A stretch of 49,394 nt of DNA from JAVBNF01 sp031551725 (GTDB taxonomy: Bacteria; Bacteroidota; Bacteroidia; Bacteroidales; P3), in assembly GCA_031551725.1 (NCBI GenBank), contig JAVBNF010000019.1, positions 1 through 49,394 of the forward strand, in the 5' to 3' direction. The notes below the pieces were generated by a model, which saw only the letters and a program-made list of their open reading frames with translations, ran no database searches and was not told where the DNA came from. Positions 33,290 through 40,070 of this stretch are shown in pieces (position 1 is the stretch's first letter; the number at the start of each line of letters is the position of its first letter). A program made the position numbers and the translations under genes.

Positions 33290-33982
33290 TTATTCGCCTT
33301 TCAATTCTTTAACACGGGCAATGTATTTATCCATATCACGAGCTTCATTCGAACGCGTGTATTCTTTTTGAATACGTTCGTATGCTTGCAGTGCTTTATC
33401 GTAGTTTTTCTCCATTTCACAAACGGAAGCGAGCTTCATCAATACCAAAGGATTAACGAAATCGTTTTCGTATTTATCTACTGCTTTTTCGTAGTAGTTA
33501 ATTGCTTCGGATGTATTTCCAAGTTCCAAATAAGCATCGCCGATAGCCATTTTTGACAATGGATATAAGTTTACATCTTTGGTTTTGAATTCTTTCAAAT
33601 ACTCAATAGCGTTATCAAACTGTTCCATATGCAAATAACAAAGACCTGCATAATATTTAGCCAAATTAGCACTTTTGGTTCCGCTATACTGGTCGATAAT
33701 ATCAAGAAAACCTGTCGTTTGCCCATTCCCATTCAGTGCCAAATTTAAAGAGTCGATTTGAAAATATTGTTCTGCGGCAAACATTTCTTCGGCAGCATTG
33801 CGATTGCGAGGCTCTTCGTAAAGATATTTGTAACCAAAATAGATACAGACAATCGCCAAGATAGCAATTACCGGATACAAGATTTTTTTACCATGTTCAT
33901 GAAAAAAAACTTCGGCTCTTCCTAATGCTTCTTCTGCCACTTCTACGCTGTGTTCGCTAAATTCGTCTAATTTATTTGCCAT
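33290..33982 (-). CDS. Membrane-anchored tetratricopeptide protein
   Basis: 230 residues. An N-terminal cytoplasmic segment of about 33 residues precedes one transmembrane helix (ILYPVIAILAIVCIYFGYKYL), and a periplasmic part of about 175 residues carries TPR-like helices (AKYYAGLCYLHMEQFDNAIEYL, AIGDAYLELGNTSEAINYYEKAV, ASVCEMEKNYDKALQAYERI). The layout resembles YfgM/ancillary SecYEG translocon proteins, but the similarity may be only architectural. A -7 box lies 20 nt upstream on the minus strand and a terminator follows. Confidence 0.8.
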   Translation of the reverse strand: MANKLDEFSEHSVEVAEEALGRAEVFFHEHGKKILYPVIAILAIVCIYFGYKYLYEEPRNRNAAEEMFAAEQYFQIDSLNLALNGNGQTTGFLDIIDQYSGTKSANLAKYYAGLCYLHMEQFDNAIEYLKEFKTKDVNLYPLSKMAIGDAYLELGNTSEAINYYEKAVDKYENDFVNPLVLMKLASVCEMEKNYDKALQAYERIQKEYTRSNEARDMDKYIARVKELKGE

Positions 33983-34001
33983 TTTTTATGATTTTAGGTT
34001 G

Positions 34002-34009
34002 CAAAGATA
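34002..34009 (-). promoter_or_regulatory. Predicted -7 box of the TPR gene
   Basis: TATCTTTG on the minus strand, 19 nt before the ATG at 33982. Confidence 0.65.
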
Positions 34010-34016
34010 AGCAAAA

Positions 34017-34110
34017 AAGTTAAAAATTAAAAGTTAAAAGTTAAAAATTTTGTGATTTAAGAAAATTTCTCGAAATAAATAGTTAACGAGATGACGAGCT
34101 AACAAGTTAA
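34017..34110. repeat. Word repeats in the spacer before der
   Basis: AAAGTTAAAAATTAAAAG with further TTAAAAG and TTAAAAATTT units (34017-34052), then AGTTAACGAGATGACGAGC, TAACAAGTTAACAAAACAAG (34080-34118). The second set resembles the complement of the words near 592-620. Confidence 0.65.
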
Positions 34111-34147
34111 CAAAACAAGAAATTATTGAAAGGGTTTATACTTCTTG

Positions 34148-34173
34148 TATAGACAAGGCATGCCTTGTCTATA
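34148..34173. repeat. 26-bp perfect palindrome without spacer
   Basis: TATAGACAAGGCA is followed immediately by its exact reverse complement. The ACAAGGCATGCCTTGT centre looks like a REP-type sequence rather than a terminator. It lies in the TPR-der spacer, about 100 bp before the der promoter. Nothing else in 34119-34248 looks like a gene. Confidence 0.85.
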
Positions 34174-34248
34174 TGTTTTTATGCCAATTCAAAATAAAAA
34201 ATGCAGCCTCATTAACAATTAATAATTAACCATTAATAATTATTTTCG

Positions 34249-34256
34249 TATCTTTG
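34249..34256 (+). promoter_or_regulatory. Predicted -7 box of der
   Basis: TATCTTTG, 18 nt before the ATG at 34275. Extends into an upstream in-frame TTG (34254), which is therefore unlikely to be the start. Confidence 0.65.
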
Positions 34257-34274
34257 CAAATTAGATTGAATTTT

Positions 34275-35585
34275 ATGAGAAATATTGTAGCTATATTAGG
34301 ACGCCCAAACGTTGGAAAATCAACACTTTTTAATAGACTAACCAAGTCGCGCGACGCCATCGTGGACGAAGTGAGCGGTATCACTCGCGACCGCCACTAC
34401 GGTATTTCCGACTGGAACGGTAAAGAATTTTCCGTTATTGACACCGGTGGTTATTTAACAGACGATTCCGACGTATTTAACGACGAAATCCGCCGACAAG
34501 TGGCTTTAGCCATTGAAGAAACCGATATCATTTTGTTTATGGTGGACGGAAAAGAAGGCCTTACCTCTATGGATGAAGACGTTGCGAATTTATTGCGACG
34601 TTCCAACAAGAAAATCTTTTTGGTTTCTAATAAAGTCGATTCTAATAAAGCCGCATACAGCGGCAACGAATTTTACGCTTTAGGATTAGGCGATGTGTAT
34701 GATATTTCGGCCATGAACGGCAGCGGTACCGGCGAACTGTTGGACGCCATTGCCGATGAGCTGGAAGACAATGTAGAAACAGAAGAGCTTGCCGATATTC
34801 CGCGTATTACCATTGTTGGTCGTCCAAATGTTGGAAAATCATCCATTATCAACGCTTTTATGGGAGAAGATCGCCACATTGTCACTCCTGTTGCAGGAAC
34901 TACGCGCGACTCGGTCTACACTCGCTACAACTTGTTCGGTTTCGATTTTTACTTAGTTGACACCGCCGGTTTGCGTAAAAAAGGAAAAGTTTTTGAAAAC
35001 ATTGAATTTTATTCCGTTATGCGTTCCGTTCGAGCCATCGAGAACAGCGATGTTTGTATTTTAATGCTCGATGCCACTGCTGGAATCGAATCGCAGGATT
35101 TGAATATTTTCAGCTTGATTCATCGCAATAACAAAGGCGTTGTTGTGGTTGTAAATAAATGGGATTTGGTAAAAAAAGAAACCAATACCATGAAAGAATT
35201 CGAAGAAGGTGTTCGTGCACGCCTCGCTCCTTTCACCGATGTGCCGATTATTTTCACTTCCGTGATGAATAAACAGCGTATTTTCAAGGTCCTTGAAGAA
35301 GCGAAAACGGTTTATGAAAATAAAACGCGCCGCATTTCCACTTCCGAACTTAACGACCGCATTTTACCTATCGTAAAAGAAATCAACCCACCGCCGGTTG
35401 TGAAAGACAAACGTGTTAAAATCAAATACATGACACAATTACCAACGGCTTATCCTGCCTTTGTATTTTTCTGCAACCTGCCGCAATATGTGAAAGAGCC
35501 ATACAAACGTTTTGTAGAAAACAAACTGCGTGCAATGTATGATTTTACAGGATCTCCGATGAAAATTTATTTCCGCGAAAAATAA
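34275..35585 (+). CDS. der: Ribosome assembly GTPase Der (EngA)
   Basis: 436 residues from ATG 34275. Der has two tandem GTPase domains and acts in 50S subunit maturation. The P-loops GRPNVGKSTLFNRL (residue 8) and GRPNVGKSSIINAF (near 180) are both intact. Switch and base-recognition motifs DTGGY, NKVD, DTAGLRKKGK and NKWD follow, and a C-terminal KH-like domain ends FTGSPMKIYFREK. It is followed after one nucleotide by the S4 gene. Confidence 0.96.
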   Translation: MRNIVAILGRPNVGKSTLFNRLTKSRDAIVDEVSGITRDRHYGISDWNGKEFSVIDTGGYLTDDSDVFNDEIRRQVALAIEETDIILFMVDGKEGLTSMDEDVANLLRRSNKKIFLVSNKVDSNKAAYSGNEFYALGLGDVYDISAMNGSGTGELLDAIADELEDNVETEELADIPRITIVGRPNVGKSSIINAFMGEDRHIVTPVAGTTRDSVYTRYNLFGFDFYLVDTAGLRKKGKVFENIEFYSVMRSVRAIENSDVCILMLDATAGIESQDLNIFSLIHRNNKGVVVVVNKWDLVKKETNTMKEFEEGVRARLAPFTDVPIIFTSVMNKQRIFKVLEEAKTVYENKTRRISTSELNDRILPIVKEINPPPVVKDKRVKIKYMTQLPTAYPAFVFFCNLPQYVKEPYKRFVENKLRAMYDFTGSPMKIYFREK

Positions 35586-35586
35586 A

Positions 35587-35970
35587 ATGGACAACGATCT
35601 CCGCATTGATAAGTATTTATGGTGTATTCGTGCATTTAAAACACGCACATTAGCTGCCGATGCTTGCCGTTTAAACCGCGTAAAAATCAACGAACAAGTG
35701 GCAAAAGCCTCACGCGACATCAAAGTTGGAGATATTATTGAAATTCGAAAAGAAGGTTTTAACAAAACATACCGTGTACTTGCACCTTTGGGCAGCCGTG
35801 TGTCGGCGGATAAAGTTCCCGTTTTTGCCGAAGATTTAACTCCGGATGAAGAAATTGAAAAAGCACGTACCATCCGTCAAACCAATTTCGAACGCCGCGA
35901 TTCCGGACTCGGACGCCCTACCAAACGCGACCGCCGAGACATCGAACGCTTAAAAGAATATCTAAAATAA
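35587..35970 (+). CDS. S4-domain RNA-binding protein (Hsp15-like)
   Basis: 127 residues. An S4 domain at the N-terminus (LRIDKYLWCIRAFKTRTLAADACRLNRVKINEQVAKASRDIKVGD with its Arg/Lys-rich face) and a basic tail (GLGRPTKRDRRDIERLKEYLK) match the Hsp15/HslR family. E. coli Hsp15 recycles stalled 50S subunits carrying nascent chains. Overlap in time with Der by tight spacing (1 nt) fits a ribosome-related role. RluB-type enzymes also start with S4 domains but are much longer. Confidence 0.85.
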   Translation: MDNDLRIDKYLWCIRAFKTRTLAADACRLNRVKINEQVAKASRDIKVGDIIEIRKEGFNKTYRVLAPLGSRVSADKVPVFAEDLTPDEEIEKARTIRQTNFERRDSGLGRPTKRDRRDIERLKEYLK

Positions 35971-35976
35971 CCCAAT

Positions 35977-36948
35977 ATGTTCTGGTTTCTACTCTTTACA
36001 TACCTCTCCTACATTTTTCCAAAGCATCACGAAATCACCGTTTTGCAAACATCTGATGTTTATGGTCGCTATTTCGGATATGATTTAAGCACTAATCAGC
36101 CCCACAATAATGGACTCCCTTATATTCAAAATTATGTGGAAGATGCTCGTAAGGAGCACCGTGTATTGTTATTGGACAATGGTAATATGTTGCTAAATCA
36201 AGCGATACCCTGTTATCCGGAAACCATTGATACCACTCAAAAAAATATTGTTGCTCGCATGTTGAACTACATGGATTACGACGCTGTAACTATCGGAGAA
36301 CAAGATATCAAAACCACACCGGATGTTTATAATAAATTCCGCAAAGAACTACATGCGCCGGTTTTAGCGGCAAATATTATTCAGAAATCGACCAATCAGC
36401 CGTATTTTACACCTTATACTGTTATCACCAAAAAGAAAATCCGTGTAGCCATTATCGGTTTGGCTTCTCCCGAAATTCAACAACACTTACCCAAACATTT
36501 ATGGCCGGATTTACAGTTTGAAGATATGATGACCGCCGCAAAAAAATGGGTGCCGCTGATTATCAAAAAAGAACGACCGGATATTATTGTCGGCTTATTC
36601 CATTGTGAAAGCGGAACTGCATTACCGATTGCCAAACAAATGAAAGATTTTGATGTCATTTTTTGTAATCAAGACCCTCAAACTGTGTGCAAAGCGATTG
36701 TAAATGATTACGGCGACACCGTTTGGATAATCAATCCGGGGCAAAACGGTGATTATATCGGACGTTTAAATGTGCATTTATATCGAAAGAAAAAAATTGA
36801 AAAAATACAATTCAATGGCGAATTAATTCCCCTTGCCGGACAAGAAGCCGATCGTGGTTTTTGCCGAAAATTTGAAAATGATTTGGAGAATATTAAAAAC
36901 ACAGTGGATACAGCATGTATTCAGCAGCAGATGACAAATGACAGGTGA
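35977..36948 (+). CDS. Metallophosphatase-fold protein with degenerate metal site (5'-nucleotidase N-domain-like)
   Basis: 323 residues with a short N-terminal hydrophobic segment (FWFLLFTYLSYIF). The order of blocks follows the 5'-nucleotidase/2',3'-cyclic phosphodiesterase family: ITVLQTSDVYGRYF (family: TxDxHG), VLLLDNGNML (GDxxxG-like), YDAVTIGEQD (GNHExD-like), IIVGLFHCESG (HxG-like) and GQNGDYIGRLNVHLY. Several ligands are replaced: the first His is Tyr, the block-2 GD is GN, and the Asn-His-Glu is Gly-Glu-Gln. It may bind a ligand without hydrolysing it. It is 6 nt downstream of the S4 gene. The usual separate C-terminal 5'-nucleotidase partner gene is absent. Confidence 0.65.
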   Translation: MFWFLLFTYLSYIFPKHHEITVLQTSDVYGRYFGYDLSTNQPHNNGLPYIQNYVEDARKEHRVLLLDNGNMLLNQAIPCYPETIDTTQKNIVARMLNYMDYDAVTIGEQDIKTTPDVYNKFRKELHAPVLAANIIQKSTNQPYFTPYTVITKKKIRVAIIGLASPEIQQHLPKHLWPDLQFEDMMTAAKKWVPLIIKKERPDIIVGLFHCESGTALPIAKQMKDFDVIFCNQDPQTVCKAIVNDYGDTVWIINPGQNGDYIGRLNVHLYRKKKIEKIQFNGELIPLAGQEADRGFCRKFENDLENIKNTVDTACIQQQMTNDR

Positions 36949-36954
36949 GTGCGT

Positions 36955-36979
36955 AGGTGCAAACCCGTGTGTTTGCCCA
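36955..36979. repeat. REP-like short palindrome (GCAAAC / GTTTGC)
   Basis: GGTGCAAACC, CGTG, TGTTTGCCC. Located directly after the metallophosphatase stop. A longer reading frame of the next gene would run through it, so I reject that extension. Confidence 0.5.
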
Positions 36980-37042
36980 GATATATCGCACCCCATGCAA
37001 TTGCCCATGACAAACAACGAAAAAAACATTAAAATAAATATT

Positions 37043-38500
37043 ATGAAATACAAATTTTTATTTTTTTTAGGGTTAGGTTTATTTATTACAGCAGGCATTT
37101 CGGCACAAAAAGGAACGCCGAATAAAGGCTTCGAATTAACTGTAAAAATGAATAATTACAGCGACACCTTGCCGATGTATTTGGGGCGTTATTACGGCTC
37201 AAGTCAATATCTCACAGACACCGCCAAATACGATGCGAAACGCAAGGCTTATGTTTTCAAAAATACAGAACTGAAAGAGCCTGGCATGTATTTATTACTC
37301 TCTTCCGACAAGCGTTTTGCAGAAATTATTATTGATAAAAATCAGCAATTCGGCATTGAAACCAATTATCCGGATTTAGGTGCAAGCATTAGATACAGCA
37401 ACAGTCCTGATAATGAAGAGTACCGCGCTTTCGCAAAAAGCACAAATCCGTTATATGCACATATCGATTCTCTGCAAAAAGCACGAGAAACAGCAACTTC
37501 CGATGCTGAAAAAGAAAAATTGTTAAAGGAAATTCAAAACAGTTACAAAAAAATAACGGATTCTCGCGAACAATTCGGAAAAGAACATCCGGAAAACTTA
37601 ATGACGGCCATTTTCAAAGCACAGCAGGAGGCCGAAATTCCAGAAGCGCCTGCCTCAGTGCCCGATTCATTACATAATATTTGGAAATATAATTATTATA
37701 AAAACCATTATTGGGACAATGTCAATCCTTGCGACAACCGTTTAATTTACACTCCGATGTATCATCAATTACTTGAAAAATACATGGATAAGGTGCTTCC
37801 TCCGCAACCGGATTCGGTCAAAATCGGATTGGCCAATTGGATTGATAAAACAGAATGCGGTCCGGAACTTTTTAAATACAGCGTTTGGCACACTGTGGAT
37901 AAATATCAAAAATCCAATGTAATAGGATATGATGCGATTTGGGTGTATTTAGCCAAAAGATATTATTTGACCGGCAAAGCCTTTTGGGCTTCTCCATCAA
38001 TTGTAGAAAATTTTGAGAAACGAATTTCGCGTGTAGAACCGCTTTTGATTGGCAATCGTCCGCCCGAGTTTTATTGTCCGGACACCAGCGTTGACACCCC
38101 AAAAGAACAATATGTTTCCGTTTTTTCTCCGAAAAATAAATACACAATCATCATTTTCTGGGAACCAAATTGCGGACATTGCAAAAAGCAAATGCCGCTC
38201 TTAGCTGAATTCTACCGCAATAAACACAAAGAATTGGATTTTGAGGTAATTGCCATTTGTAAAGATTTCAACGTTGACGCTTGGAAAAAATATCTGCACG
38301 ACAACAACATACCCAACTGGATTAACTTAAACGGCAAAGCCTCCAACATCGATTACAACGATTTGTGGGATATTTACTCCACTCCTACCATTTATGTATT
38401 GGATCGCGAAAAACGAATTATCACTAAGCGTATTAATGCCGACCAAATTGAGCCGTTTATACGGAATTGGCAGATCATTCATTATCCGAACGAGAAGTAA
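37043..38500 (+). CDS. Exported thioredoxin-like protein (DUF4369/DUF5106 type)
   Basis: About 485 residues from ATG 37043, which gives a clean signal peptide (FLFFLGLGLFITAGISA). An upstream ATG at 36938 adds 35 residues translated from a palindromic spacer and hides the signal. The N-terminal beta-rich region (residues about 25-125) resembles DUF4369. A helical middle (about 140-330) resembles DUF5106. The C-terminal thioredoxin/TlpA-like domain has the redox motif CGHC in IIFWEPNCGHCKKQMP near residue 370 and a cis-Pro region STPTIYVLD. Probably a periplasmic or outer-membrane-facing thiol oxidoreductase. Partner unknown. Confidence 0.85.
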   Translation: MKYKFLFFLGLGLFITAGISAQKGTPNKGFELTVKMNNYSDTLPMYLGRYYGSSQYLTDTAKYDAKRKAYVFKNTELKEPGMYLLLSSDKRFAEIIIDKNQQFGIETNYPDLGASIRYSNSPDNEEYRAFAKSTNPLYAHIDSLQKARETATSDAEKEKLLKEIQNSYKKITDSREQFGKEHPENLMTAIFKAQQEAEIPEAPASVPDSLHNIWKYNYYKNHYWDNVNPCDNRLIYTPMYHQLLEKYMDKVLPPQPDSVKIGLANWIDKTECGPELFKYSVWHTVDKYQKSNVIGYDAIWVYLAKRYYLTGKAFWASPSIVENFEKRISRVEPLLIGNRPPEFYCPDTSVDTPKEQYVSVFSPKNKYTIIIFWEPNCGHCKKQMPLLAEFYRNKHKELDFEVIAICKDFNVDAWKKYLHDNNIPNWINLNGKASNIDYNDLWDIYSTPTIYVLDREKRIITKRINADQIEPFIRNWQIIHYPNEK

Positions 38501-38520
38501 TTATTTTCAACCGATACACC

Positions 38521-38556
38521 AAAGGCACAAAGATTATTTACTTTGTGCCTTTTTTT
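38521..38556 (+). terminator. Intrinsic terminator after the thioredoxin-like gene
   Basis: AAAGGCACAAAG / CTTTGTGCCTTT perfect 12-bp stem, 8-nt loop, T7. Confidence 0.9.
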
Positions 38557-38558
38557 AT

Positions 38559-38620
38559 TTTGCAAAACAAATTATTATTATTATCTTTGTGAAAAATTAT
38601 GTAGCTACAACATAATTTTT
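38559..38620 (+). promoter_or_regulatory. Promoter of ATPase 3 with a hairpin at the start site
   Basis: -33 TTTG (38559-38562), 19-bp spacer containing ATT repeats, -7 TATCTTTG (38582-38589). Three bases later a perfect hairpin begins: AAAAATTATGT (38592-38602), loop AGCTACA, ACATAATTTTT (38610-38620). The predicted transcript would start in or just before the hairpin. Confidence 0.8.
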
Positions 38621-38655
38621 GAGAAACATAATTTTATAATTATAACTTTTAGATC

Positions 38656-40014
38656 ATGGAATTTGTAGATAGAATAGAAGAACAAAAACGCTTAAAGCAA
38701 GCATTGAATGGAAAAGCCACTTCTTTCATCGTCGTATACGGTCGCCGCAGGTGTGGAAAATCTACTTTGATTAAACATATTTTAAAGCCAAACGATGTTT
38801 ATTTTATGGCCGATTTGGCCGAATCCAAACGCCAGATGGAACTCTTTGCGTCTATGATTAACCAGGTTATTCCGAATTTTGACAATGTGATTTATCCCGA
38901 CTGGCGAACATTATTAGAAAATTTGAATACGCGCTTACCGCATAAAATTACAATTTGTCTCGACGAATTTCCTTATTTAGCGAAAGCAGCACCGGAACTG
39001 CCAAGTATCTTGCAGCGAATGCTTGACTCCAAGGAAAAGCTACGCTTTAATCTCATTATTTGTGGTTCTTCCCAACAATTAATGCATGGCTTGGTACTTG
39101 AAACTACCGCCCCTCTCTTTGGCCGGGCCGATGAAATCATCAGATTGCAGCCCATGAAAGCCGTATATTTGAAAGAAGTGCTAAAAACCTCAAATATCGA
39201 AACCATTGAAGAATACAGTGTTTGGGGAGGTATTCCGCGCTACTGGGAACTGCGCTTAAAAGAAAAGAACTTGCGCAAGGCTATCGAACGCCATATTTTT
39301 GCTTCATATGGCATACTTGCAGAAGAACCCATGCGCTTATTTTTAGATGACATGCGAGACACTTCGCAATCGTTTACAATCTTATCGCTTATCGCAACGG
39401 GCGCACACCGCTTGTCGGAAATTGCGGCGCGCATGGATAAGCCGGCAACATCACTCACGGCTCCCCTCGATAAACTGCGGATGTTAGGATATATTGAACG
39501 CGAAATACCCTTTAATGAAAATCCTAAAAACTCGAAAAAAAGTTTATATAAAATTTCCGATCCTTTCATTCGTTTTTATTTTCACTTCGTTGTTCCTAAC
39601 CGTTCTTACATTGAAGTGCATTATCTCGACTTGGTAATGGAACAATTTGAAGCACAGTTCCCTTCTTTTGTTGCAGAGATGTGGGAAAAACAATGCCGTG
39701 CTGCCGTTCCTTTTCTAAAAATTAACGGGAAGCGTTTTAAATCGGCAAGCCGCTGGTGGGGGACGCCTGTCAAAAACACACAATTAGAATTCGACGTCAT
39801 GGCCGAATCCACCGATGGGAAAAGCCTATTGGTTGGAGAATGTAAATGGTCTGACAAAAAAATCAATCCTCAAATATTGCTTGCCGAGCTTCAACAGAAA
39901 GCACAATTTTTACCTTTTGCAAAAGACAAAAACATTATTCCGTGCTTATTCTTAAAGAATTATAAAGGGGACTTAAAAAATGTATTTACAGTAGACAAAG
40001 TACTTCGACCTTAA
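38656..40014 (+). CDS. Archaeal-type ATPase with C-terminal DUF234-like (PD-(D/E)XK-like) domain, copy 3
   Basis: 452 residues. It starts MEFVDRIEEQKRLKQAL, typical of ATPase_2 (PF01637). Walker A GRRRCGKST is at about residue 29 and Walker B ICLDEFPYL near 97. A winged-helix region follows (RLSEIAARMDKPATSLTAPL). The C-terminal part has QLEFDVMAES and LLVGECKWSDKK (about 377-400), the D...ExK nuclease-like arrangement, with the ECKW form common in this group. Related in plan but not closely in sequence to copy 2. It stands alone between two matching hairpins (38592-38620 and 40026-40054). Confidence 0.87.
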   Translation: MEFVDRIEEQKRLKQALNGKATSFIVVYGRRRCGKSTLIKHILKPNDVYFMADLAESKRQMELFASMINQVIPNFDNVIYPDWRTLLENLNTRLPHKITICLDEFPYLAKAAPELPSILQRMLDSKEKLRFNLIICGSSQQLMHGLVLETTAPLFGRADEIIRLQPMKAVYLKEVLKTSNIETIEEYSVWGGIPRYWELRLKEKNLRKAIERHIFASYGILAEEPMRLFLDDMRDTSQSFTILSLIATGAHRLSEIAARMDKPATSLTAPLDKLRMLGYIEREIPFNENPKNSKKSLYKISDPFIRFYFHFVVPNRSYIEVHYLDLVMEQFEAQFPSFVAEMWEKQCRAAVPFLKINGKRFKSASRWWGTPVKNTQLEFDVMAESTDGKSLLVGECKWSDKKINPQILLAELQQKAQFLPFAKDKNIIPCLFLKNYKGDLKNVFTVDKVLRP

Positions 40015-40025
40015 TTATGCAGCAC

Positions 40026-40054
40026 AAACATTATGTTGCTACTACATAATGTTT
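40026..40054. repeat. Hairpin at the 3' end of ATPase 3, matching the 5' hairpin
   Basis: AAACATTATGT (40026-40036), loop TGCTACT, ACATAATGTTT (40044-40054). Reverse-complemented it matches the hairpin at 38592-38620 in 24 of 29 positions (AT-TATGTAG ... CAACATAAT core). Same stem length (11 bp) and loop length (7 nt). Confidence 0.85.
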
Positions 40055-40070
40055 CTATAATATAATCATC

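Noticed and set aside
36938..37042. N-terminal extension of the thioredoxin-like protein
   Set aside because: It would translate a REP-like palindrome and place 35 residues before a clean signal peptide.
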